Assembly (NCBI GenBank): GCA_002633025.1
Contig: NMRB01000444.1
Span: 75,329-139,328, forward strand
Direction: 5' to 3'
Length of the DNA: 64,000 bases
Source of the DNA: Notospermus geniculatus
Lineage: Eukaryota > Nemertea > Pilidiophora > Heteronemertea > Lineidae
Positions 1-10,500 of this stretch are shown here, piece by piece. Position 1 is the first letter of the stretch; every line of letters begins with the position of its first letter. The translations under genes were made by a program, and so were the position numbers. The notes beneath the pieces were generated by a model. That model was given only the letters and a program-made list of their open reading frames with translations. It searched no databases and was not told where the DNA came from.

Positions 1-142
1 TCAACATGGGCAAATTGCCAGGCTTGGAAATGTGCACAAGTCAGTGGTTTGGCACAATCACTCATGATGATTCCTGTGCTGGTTGTATTTTGAACTGAGC
101 ATTTCTGTACTTGTCACAAACTCATAGAGTGAATACCGGTGA

Positions 143-392
143 CAGACAAATCCCAAACTGACGTAAATGAGAAAGATCTGCGCACTTTCGCCAAAATCGC
201 AAACACAACCTTGGTCTGAAACTGAATGACGTGATGCAGAGAACCCCACGACAGTGACTTCGACGACGTTGCGTCAGAGTCGACCATTGCTGAATCATGG
301 ATTGCGTCACGTCAGCTGGTTTCAGGTCGAGGTTGTGTTTGCGATTTCGGCGGAAGTGCGCAGATCTGGGAATTTGGAATTTGTCTATACTT
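143..392. mobile_element. TIR element, AGACAAATCCCAAA family (A1)
   Basis: CAGACAAATCCCAAACTGAC at the left and rc of GAATTTGTCTATAC at the right, with GATCTGCGCACTTTCG pairs. The A2 site near 8930 has only flanking sequence. Members also lie at 24907-25155 (B1), 36721-36955 (B2) and 51178-51393 (NFX1 intron 12). Confidence 0.6.
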
Positions 393-572
393 CTGTACAG
401 GTTAGTAACTTCAGTGTACTGATTAATAGCCAGTGACTTGTCACGATCTCTCACAGTGTGTGTGTGTTTGTTGTTTATGCTGGTAGCAAACTCAAACAGC
501 GATTATTGTCATACTATCACTCGAATTATGACTCCTGGTGCACTGGTACTAGTTCAATGATAATTCACTCAC

Positions 573-3500
573 CTCAAACAGTGACTTGACATAATCACTC
601 CTTTGCTGGTAGGAGACCATGTTTTTCTTATACTCTTGAACATTCTTCGAGTACTTGGCAAACCTGTCCAGGGCTGTTTCTTTATTTTTGAGATTCTGAA
701 GCAAAGNTTGATAAAAACGATTTGATAAAAGTTTTCAATTCGTCAAACACCATAAATTGAAAGCAGAAAAATTTGGCCTTATAAATCGGAAGTGCGGATA
801 AATAATGAATATTGAAGTCGTAGTCCTAGTCGTTACGACTTTGAGACACAACCATGACGTCTTTGATATTTGCGATTTATGCGCACTTCCGATTACGAGT
901 CAAAATTATTCTGCCACAATGTTATGGCATTTTACGATTTGCAAACGTCTATCAGATCATTTTTATCAAGGATGTCTACAGCGGACTGCAATTCATTCTC
1001 GTAGTTGAAGTCGGAGTCAGAAAGTTGCGCATCCTCTCTAATACCATGGGACAACTAACACGACAGCCTACCTCTATGTTGAACGCTGGGACGTTCCTAT
1101 ACTCCATCACGGTCTTGTCCGACCACTGGGTACAGAACTGGTAGATCTCGATCAGCCAGCCATTGTCTTCACAGTACTGCTCAATCTCAAGGAGCGATTC
1201 ATGCATCAGGTCCTCCTGAAGCCTCAGCGCCCTCTTGTACTCTTTGCTGGAATGAACAAACAGATGGATTAGTCGTCTTTTAAGGGTTAATGCAGCTAAA
1301 ACAAACACTCCATCAGCCGAAGTCCCTGAATTTCCAGACAGTTTAGTTTGTAGTCTGTAGTACCGGTAGTAGTTTGTAGTTTGTAGTTTTTTGTAGTTTG
1401 TAGTTTTCTTTGCTCTTTAATGCTATGTTCTCACTAGAGCGCGGTCCATTACGAACGTCACAATTGGCTATTCGTAGCTGATCTAGTGTTTCAGCTAAAG
1501 CGTTTCAGCAGGGCGCGGCGCCCTGCCTCTCCAGGGGGCGCCCTGCTGCCCTTTTTATGCCCTCAAAAACGCCCTGCCCTTTTTGAAAAAAACAATTTTT
1601 TTTTTCTTTAAACAGGAAGAGGCAAGTGGTCTGACACCTAATTAATGGCTTGAAAGTGGCTTTAAAAGCACCATTAGCTTTAAAAAGTCCCTGTTTGTAT
1701 CCAAAATCTAAAATTTTCGTCGGTTTTTAAGGTCCCACTTTGCCGGGGTGACAAATTCCTGCCCTTTTTTGGAGTCACTGCCCTTTTTTGGGAGTCACTG
1801 CCCTGCCCTTTTCAAATCCTGGCTGAAACACTATGATCGTGGAATGTTTGTTTAATTCTCTGACGTTTCACGTTTGGATATGAGGTGATGCGAGTCGATA
1901 CGTTCTGATGCGCTTGGATGCGATATGGTCGCGATTGGTCAATTTCAGGTGGCACAAATGGCGCCACGATTAAAATCGTGGTCTTAATCGTGGTGATCCT
2001 ATCAGATCTTATCACATCTTGAGGGCAATCGTGACGGCAATCGTGACAATCGTGTTGATCGTAAAAATTTTTTGAACCATTCAAAACTTTTCTACAATCA
2101 ATACGATTGCCAAGACTGACCTCAAGGTCTGATAAGATCTGATAGGACATGTAGGATCGCCATGATTACTCCACGATTAAGACCACGATTTCAATCAGGA
2201 ACCTAGCAAAGTTTTTGAAACGTCCAGAATTTTTCTTACGATCAATATGATTGCCACGAACTCACCTCAGGACCTGATAGGACCACCACGATTACTCCAC
2301 GATTAGGATCGCGATTTCAATCGTGGCGTGATTGGTGATAGTGTGAACATAGCCTAAGGTTGGTTTCCACTACAATTTTTTCCACGGCATTTTATGTAAC
2401 CTCTTCACTTACTCCAACTTCAGTTTCTCCTCAAGATTTTCCCTCGACAGGGGTTGGATGAGAGGAGTCAAACTTGCCGGACAGGACTTTTCCGACTCCT
2501 GCGATTCATATCTGATGACAAGGTCAGGGGTCGCCACGCCAAGGTCGTCTTCACGGCTGCCTCTTTCATACACTGAAAGAGGAATTTGAAAAAATTTGAG
2601 GAATATCTTGAAAATTTCTTTTCTTTTTTTATCGAAACCTCCAAATTACTGTAAAGCAAGATAATTTCGCGGCTGGAAATTTTCGCGAATCAAGAATTAT
2701 AGACATATTCACGGCAGGATATTTTCGCGAGTCTCTTCCATTTTTGTCATTTTTTTTTCACGGGACCGTATTTATCACTTGCGTGTACTCATATTCGCGA
2801 CAGGAAATTCGCAAAAATTTCCTGCACGCGAAATTTTCCTGCTTTACAGTATCCATTTGCAAAGGGTTGCACAGTGCTTGACTCAAAACAGAGAAATGCC
2901 GTAAAACTCCATGTGAAAAAATTCTCACCATCGTCAAACCTCGGCGTCTCAAGGCGAATATCACTCGGCGTATTCCATCCAGACTCTGTATCGAAGTTTG
3001 TATCCCCTTCAGTCGTCCGGTCCCAGACTCCTTCCGAGCTGTCCTCCTCCAGTGGAACCATGGCCGTACGTCTGTTTGTGTCACTCAAGGGGCCTAGCTC
3101 AGCCTTTTTCATTGATGATGGAGTGGACCGCCTGGTGGAGAAAATAACAATAGGAACCAACTATAGTAGTGACTTTGCCGTGGTGTGTTGCATTAGCATT
3201 TTTTTATCAATTTTGATGCTGAGGTACCGGTAACTCATTTGTTTAGGTAGAATCTGTTCGATAGTCGTCTCCGAATTTTGCAAATTTTCGACCCCAATTG
3301 GGGTCTTCCTCAGGCACTTTCTAGTAGAGATCTCTACTATAGATCCATGCGTTTGATTGGGACCCACGTTTACGAGAATTTGACCAGGCATGCCCTTTTT
3401 AACTCATTACGGTCGCCAGGTCCCTGGCCATTCCCACTAATTTAACACACCATCGGAAAGCTTAGAACCTTGGGACCATGATGGTCACAATTACTTGGGA

Positions 3501-6272
3501 ATCTATAACTGCTCAACGGAACACTCGCTTTGGAAACCTAAAAGTTTGACTTGAAACGTTTGCAAAACCCACTTGGGACGTCAATGACGTCGTCGATGTA
3601 CAGGAGAAAGCATGGGCGCTGGCCTCGCCAACACTGACGTGACGCTGCGCCTTGACTGCGTTTGGCCTGAGACGTTGTTCCCAATCAACTGCAACGATCT
3701 ATAGAAAGTGCCTGAGGAAGACGCAGGTTGGGGGCAAAAGTTTGCGAAATTCGGAGACGACTTTACGTTTACCGTACTACCATTTTGTGTGTCATTTTTT
3801 GTGCTCTACATGTATATTTATGTTGGATATCAGTAGAATCTGTTCCATTCAGAGTCTATAGGTTCTTCACATGACGTCACACTCACAGCTCAAAATGTCC
3901 GCCATTTTGGCTATCAAATGACGCAATGTCACAGCATCAACACAGCGTTCAGCACACAGTTTTAACATTGTCGGCAGCCCTCTTCTACAGCCCCCAACAG
4001 CAAGCCGTATGACGGTTCGCTTTGTTTTCAGCGCGGTTTTTACAACAGACCAACAACTTATGCTCAGAAACTGTGAGAAGTAAAGTGATTTGTTGAGTTG
4101 TATGCTCCCAGTGGTCTGCACGGGCCGCTAAACTTTTGAACTGAGAACAAAATGGCAGCCTCCATGGCTTCATTTTGACGGCCAGTATGGCGGCCGTGTG
4201 ACGTCAGTGAAGAACCTCTATAGACATCTGTTAACTTGTAATTTGCAGTGACCAGACAACCACATAACCCACAATTTTGCCGTCCACCACACCTGACTCA
4301 TCAGAAAAACACATAACCCACAATCACGTCTGACTGACAACTGCTGATTGCCGGACAGTTGTTAGTCAGTCAGCTGATAAAAGTTAACCAGTGCAAAAAA
4401 TCTCACTCAAAGTGGTAATGAATTAATCAACTTGCAATTGGTAGTTATTAACCATGAAGCAAAACTTATTACACATTATTAAAAGGCAAAATTATAGTGA
4501 GTTGAAGCTCAAATTTATTCCTGATATGCGCAGTAAATCGGAAAGTCGTCTCTGAATAATTCGCAGATTTTCGGTCCCAATCGGGGTCTTCCTCAGGTGC
4601 TATGTAGAAGAGATCCCAGAGGTGAAATCTCTTCTACATAGCACCTGAGGAAGACCCCGATTGGGGTCGAAAAATTTGCGAATTATTTGGAGACGACTTT
4701 CCAATTTATTGTATACTGTGTGTTGTTTTTGTGCTCTTTATTGGATACCTGATATGCACAGATCGGTTTAGGCAAAAGCAGAATATTGTTGAAATATTGT
4801 TGAAATTGGAGGGTGAGAAATTCTTCGGTATACTTGAAGAAATGGTATACGTAATAATCAGAAAATAAAGAAATATATTCCAGACAGAAGTTTAAGACAA
4901 AGACCAGCAACCTTTTTCAGACTGCCGGTACAAGAATTTTGCTCAAAGAAAGGCGGGAGTAGTCAGCCTGCATACTAAAAATAGTGAAACCAACTACAAG
5001 AATTGTGGACATACACACTAATACAAACAAACACAAGTGTACAGCCATGAAATAACCTGCTGGAAGACCAGTTAAACTACAAATAAAACTAAAAGCACAC
5101 GTTTCTGATCTTACCTGCCACGGCGACTGTAAAGTATTTGAAAATGTTTATTAGTAAGCTAAGTGATCGTGTAACTAGACAATTCCACGGTCACGGACGT
5201 GACATGTTTTCACTTATTCAGTGCTGTCTCCGCAAATTTTGGAACCACAGAAAGATGTAATACCCTGCATCATGTCAAGCTTGTGTCCTTCTATGCCTCT
5301 GGTATGAATTAGTTGCGTCACGGACGTGACCTGTGCGATGTCATGTCTGTGACGCAACTATTTAGCAAATAGTGCACTAAGTATGAATCACAACGAACTT
5401 AATTCATACCAGGGGCATAGAAGGACAAGAGCCTGACATGATACAGGGTATTAGGCCCCATAAAATTAATTAGTTGTTTATCATCCGTTGATTCTCAAAA
5501 AGTAGGTGAGGGAGGGTCAATATTTTTTTTATTTTTTATTTTTAACATGAATCAAAAACACATGAACTGGCAACAAAAAGACAATTTCTGGGGAGCTTTT
5601 AGTAGACGCTGAGAAGTCCATCAGCAACTTTAGGCACAAATGTTTTAGTTCACAGTTCAATGTCCATCATTCACTGTTCACTGGCAGTTCCAGGGCGGTC
5701 AGTCCTCCTGGTCAACAGATAAATGATGTTTTCAACCTTCAGCACAGCTTAAAAAGCAATTTAAAAAAATAAAAAATAAATTGGTGCGGGCCAAAAATTC
5801 AGTGCGGGCGGGGATGATAAACAACTAATTAATTTTATGGGGCCTTACATCTTTCTGTGGTTCCAAAATTCGCAGAGACAGCACTGAATAAGTGAAAACA
5901 TGTCACATCCGTGACCATGGAATTGCCCAACTATGCTAACTGTGGGAGTGAAAATTGGACAAGGAAACTGTTCATGACAGCTATATTAGACAATTGTTTG
6001 ATGCTGTAGAATAAAATTTTGATGCTGTAGAATAAAATTCTGATGCTGTAAAATAAAATTCTGATACTGTGAATGAAAGTCCGATGCTGTGGATGAAAAT
6101 CTGATGTGCATGCCAACAAACAATACTCACAATGACGCTTTCCTGACAGTATCAGGACGGTTCTCATCTGTGATAACCTCCGCAGCCTCACAAAGTATAT
6201 CAGGGATCTCGCTCAGGGCCTTTGACAGGGCTCGTGTGAATTTTCCCTTGTCAGGGTCAATAGTTAACAAGC
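573..6272 (-). CDS. Second copy of dynein heavy chain tail exons (A1 block, partial)
   Basis: Exons 6131-6272, 5115-5126 (microexon), 2929-3131, 2413-2572, 1072-1246 and 573-695 have the same lengths and phases as A2 exons 16012-16153, 15655-15666, 14073-14275, 13458-13617, 12462-12636 and 9137-9259. Substitutions are few, for example Q for L in EIYQFC/EIYLFC. The 219-nt exon that should lie between 1072 and 695 is missing, exactly where a single n occurs at 706. All exons are intact and splice-competent, so this looks like an allele rather than a decayed pseudogene. It cannot be a full gene on its own, because the next 5' exon (equivalent of 16695-16939) is absent. Confidence 0.8.
1421..2353. 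mobile_element. Multi-repeat TIR element (A1 copy)
   Basis: Ends TGCTATGTTCTCACTAG / rc of GTGTGAACATAGC. The interior consists of many short words such as ACGATTAAGACCACGATT and ATCTGATAGGA in both orientations. It contains the 350-bp insertion 1484-1833. The allelic copy without that insertion is 12821-13399. Confidence 0.6.
1484..1833. mobile_element. 350-bp TIR element, 5-bp TSD, only in A1
   Basis: TIRs TAGTGTTTCAGC...GCTGAAACACTA, flanked by TGATC at 1479-1483 and 1834-1838. The A2 allele has a single TGATC at 12879-12883. The interior is rich in GGGCGCGGCGCCCTGCC and T runs. A related element of nearly equal size lies at 58141-58493. The 5-bp TSD and C/TAGTG ends would fit a hAT5-type MITE (inferred). 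Confidence 0.8.
3857..4223. mobile_element. TIR element, TATAGRGGTTCTTCAC family (A1)
   Basis: Ends TATAGGTTCTTCACATGACG and rc of GACGTCAGTGAAGAACCTCTATA. Other copies are at 14636-14985 (A2) and 56473-56787 (NFX1 intron 5), so the family is dispersed. Confidence 0.65.
4540..4702. mobile_element. Near-perfect palindromic MITE (A1)
   Basis: The arms GGAAAGTCGTCTCTGAATAA and its complement pair over about 75 bp, with a short centre near 4618-4628. Not seen at the A2 position, where the A1-specific segment is absent. Confidence 0.65.
5178..5928. mobile_element. 751-bp TIR element, 5-bp TSD, only in A1, with nested element
   Basis: The inverted ends (GACAATTCCACGGTCACGGA / rc GGGCAATTCCATGGTCACGG) run for about 90 bp. 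TSD AACTA is at 5173-5177 and 5929-5933, and a single AACTA is at 15713-15717 in A2. A second inverted-repeat element lies inside at 5453-5849. Confidence 0.75.
5453..5849. mobile_element. Nested TIR element inside 5178-5928
   Basis: Ends GGCCCCATAAAATTAATTAG and its reverse complement, each with GTTGTTTATCATCC next to it. Related ends (GGCCACATAAAAAAATTACT, TGTTTCTCATC) bound the 34816-35711 block. Confidence 0.6.
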
Positions 6273-7356
6273 CTGAAAAAGAGAAATTCAGCAAAATTTC
6301 AGGAATTTTCAATGAGAATAGGAGCTGTCAGCAAGTTGACCAATAGGTGTCACTACGGTGCAATTAAATGCATATAGCTTACCCAGTCATTATTGATCGA
6401 GCAGCAATCACGTAGATTTTCCTGTACATTGGCCCGCTAGAACTTTGCTGCCATCTGTTGGCAATATGCGTGGCTGACTGCTCCTATTAAGGGCCTGTCA
6501 CACTGGAGTAGATCTTAAAACGTCCTGCCCCGTCCTAATAAAATCGTGGCTAGAACGTGTGAAGTTGGCCAAATAAGTTATCTCAAAGTTGTGGTGCACT
6601 GTTCCCGTCCGAGCCTGTCCATGAAGTTCGTAAAAAGAAACGCCCGACCGCCCGACCGCCCGGACGCCCGACCGCCCGCCACTTTCGGTAATTTAATAAC
6701 CAGGACTTTCTTCGAAAACCTGGTTAAAAACTGTGTCATTCACAACCCATGACGCCGGTCATTGGCCTGTCATTTACGCTAAAATGGTCAACTTTATCGA
6801 TTAAATTCATCAGGTTCCCGCAGGGATTTTTGCTCGAAAGCAATAAGATATATTTTAGCAGTTCTGTATTTAATGACAGAAAATTAAAATTAGAAATTGA
6901 ATGCAACGTTTTAGTTATATTTGGCCTAGAAACAGGGTGTGCTATTCAGAATTAATTGGAAAATAACGTTAGCCTCACTTTCAATGACGCAGTTCTACCC
7001 ACGTTGATAGTCAGCGCCGCGTCGCGGATGAGGTTTGCCGGTACCCCATTCTGTTACAACTATCAAATGAGACCCTTGTGTTCTATAGACAGAGCGTGCA
7101 CGTAATGTCATCGCATCATGTGATCATTCTAAATCCGCCATACTGGTTGGCAAATGACATCGTCAACCCACGTGGTGCCCTGTGTCGTGTGTGTGACTTC
7201 ACCCCATGACGTGATCTGCTCGTGGCGAACTTTGTCCTGGACGTCAGCATGGTCAAAAGTGACGTCATAATGAGCCACATGAATGCTCTCTGTAGGTTTC
7301 ACTCATGAGATTTGAATGCAAGTTTACATTCAGTCTTTTCAATCATTCAATGTCCA

Positions 7357-7465
7357 GGGTCCATATTCATAAACATACTTAAGTCAAACTGTGATACTTA
7401 ACTTTTGTGTTGAACAAAGGATAAGTGTCACACTTAGACTTAAGTAGTTTCATGAATATGGGCCC
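7357..7465. mobile_element. 109-bp palindromic MITE
   Basis: Arms GGGTCCATATTCATAAACAT and CATGAATATGGGCCC, with matching TTAAGTC/GACTTAAG inside. It lies 39 bp from the dynein exon 7505-7666. Confidence 0.6.
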
Positions 7466-7504
7466 AGATACCAGCATTTATACTTCATTGACTTTGTGAC
7501 CTAC

Positions 7505-10500
7505 CTTGTAAGTGTCCTCTAGTTTGGCCGTGACGATCGGTGTCTGGATGCTGAGGAACTCATTCGCATCCTGCATGTGGAAGATGAAGGCTTCCCATCG
7601 TGACTGGACCAGTTCCTCCAGCTTCTCCTCTTCCGGTTTCAGCTGCCTGTAGCACATGCGGATGACCTGATGAAAAGGATGCAGGATGGTAACATGTTTT
7701 GAAGCCCAAAGTGTGTTGTGATAAAAGTTTAATTGTGAGAAGTCCCAGTTCATTCCAACCCCTGTAAAGTATGATTCACCCTAACTTCAACATGGGCAAA
7801 GTGCCAAGCTTGGAAATGTGCACAGGTCAGTGGTAAATAACCCATGTCGCAGTTACCTAATGATGTTAGGGTCACTTGACATGGTTCCTGCGGCTTTTTG
7901 GTGAGCAAAATTAAGGCCTTTTTAAGGCTTTTTAAGGCCAATCCGGGAAAAAATTAAGGCCAAGTTGTCAGGAGTTTTAATGTGGGTTGTGCAATATTAA
8001 CGCAGGAGAATGTTGTAAACAACACATAAAGGTAAGCGCTGAGGGCGGGATCCAGATTTTGACGACTGGGCGGTTTGCAACTGATATAAATAAAAACGTC
8101 GTTAGGAAGGGGAAACGGTTTAATGAAAATTCAAAACTGAAGCTACATCAAATTTAAGGCCTTTTTAAGGCCACTGAGTGAATGAAATGGCCAGGGCCAT
8201 TGTGCTCACCTCTGTGATAAGTCTCCATGGTTAAGTGTGAAACTGTGACTCTCATGGTCAATGTTGAGGATAGTGCCACCCATGTTAACGACGACGGACG
8301 ACGACGACGGACGACGGACGACACACCATGAGAGAAGCTCACCTCACAGAGGTGAGCTAAAAAATGCTATATTTAAGGCTTTTTAAGGCCTTAATTCTGA
8401 AAAACAAAAATTCCTGACTTTTAATGCTTTTTAAGGATCCGCGGGAGCCCTGCTTGAACAGCCTATAGCAAACACTCCAAGGTTGTGCTCAGTCAACTGG
8501 TAAATATTGTGTTTTGTGGTTTAATCATTGTGTTCACTTTATGGTGTCTGTTGCACAGGTCTGGCACTTTGCCCATGTTGAAGTTAGGGTGAATAAAGGC
8601 GGTGACAGAATGGCACATAAGCAACGCTTCTGAAAGCGTTCAACCAATCAGGCAGGCGGTAACACAGACCGAAACACCTACCGAAGAATTTGATTGGCGG
8701 AAAGCCTGCAGGACGCGCCACGTACGCACCAGTCTGTCACCGGCTTTATACTCTACTGATGTAATCTACTCAATATATTTCTGATAGTGATCTGACACAC
8801 ACTCCACACTGTTGCAAACTAAAACAGTGGTTTGGCACAATCACTCATGATGATTCCTGTGCTAGTTGTATTTTGAACTGACCTAGCCATTTCTGTAGGC
8901 TACTTGTGACAAACTCATAGAGTGAATACTGATATATACTTCTGTACAGGTTACTAACTCAAACAGCTTACTGATTACAAGCCAGTGACTTGTCATGATC
9001 TCTCACAGTGTGTGTGTGTGTGTGTGTTTGTTTGTTGTTTGAGCTGGTAGCAAACTCAAACAGCGATTATTGTCATACTATCACTCGAATTATGACTCCT
9101 GGTGCACCGGTACTAGTTCAAAGATAATTCACTCACCTCAAACAGTGACTTGACATAATCACTCCTTTGCTGGTAGGAGACCATGTTTTTCTTATACTCT
9201 TGAACATTCTTCGAGTACTTGGCAAACCTGTCCAGGGCTGTTTCTTTATTTTTGAGATTCTGAAGCAAAGTTTATGAACAGGTAAGAACGATGCACACAT
9301 GTAAAAAAGCATAGCCATGAGTCGGAAAAGTTGGATTCAAAAGCTGAGGACAACCTCTTCCCCTCATGATTTTAGAAGTTTCAAATGAAATGGTCCATGG
9401 ACCATGTGCTCACTCGTTTGGACATACATCAGTGTAATGACAGAGAGAGGTACATGTCAGTTATGAGCAATCTGAAGTACTTGGCAAACCTGTCCAGGGC
9501 TGTTTCTTTATTTTTGAGATTCTGAAGCAAAGTTTATGAACAGGTAAGAACGATGCACATATGTAAAGAAGCGTAGCCATGAGTCGGAAAGGTTGGATTC
9601 AAAAGCTGAGGACAACCTCTTCCCCTCATGATTTCAGAAGTTTCAAATGAGACAACAATCAAACGAAAAGTTCTAATGATATGAACTGCAACTCAAATGA
9701 TGTTTTAGCCAATGCATGCAGTTGATTCAAAATGAACACAAACCTCAACAATATTGTTCATCTCGTCCACAAACCCTTGCGCTAATTTCCGTGCCTCTCG
9801 CGCGATGAACGTGACCATCTCCTTATAGATGTGGTTCAACTTCGGTACGAGCAACTCGTGAATTCCACTGCAGTTCACGAAGAATATTCCGTTGGTCGTC
9901 TTGTAGAAGTGGTCGAAATTTCGCACTCGCTCCGTCCATTGGCGAATCTCAGTCAGTTTTTGCTATAATTGGGAGAAAAGATGAATTCTAGCGGTAGTGG
10001 AGCCCAAAATCTCTAAAGCCGCTTTCACACGTGCGACAATTTGCGTGCGATTGTATTTTTCTACGTTACGCAAACAATCGCAGAAATTATCGCAGATTTG
10101 TCACAGACGTATCGCAGAATTGTTGTAAACTTAACAATAATCAGCGTTTTTTTGCGTTCACTTGCGGTTGTTTGCGACAATCTTGCGACCATACGGGTTT
10201 TCTGTCTGCAGCCTCTTCAGTCGACACCGATAATTTGGGGTTATAAACGATTTTTTGCAACATTGTGCGACAATCTGCGGTTGCTTTGCGATAAGTTGCG
10301 ACAAGGTTAAATTTTTTGAACATTTCCAAAATTTCACGATTATACACGATTGCCTGCAATATTATCGCAAGGTCTGCGATAGTTTGCGTTAATTTGCGAC
10401 AGTACACCTGCGATTGTCTATCGCAATTAAACGCAGGCCAACTGTCGCACGTGTGAGAGTGGCTTAACACAAGAAGTGTGATCTTCAATCACATTATTTC

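Noticed and set aside
7081-7310. Possible additional TIR element around TCTATAGACAGAGCG ... GAATGCTCTCTGTAGG
   Set aside because: The ends match only loosely and no empty site is available, so it was not listed as a feature.
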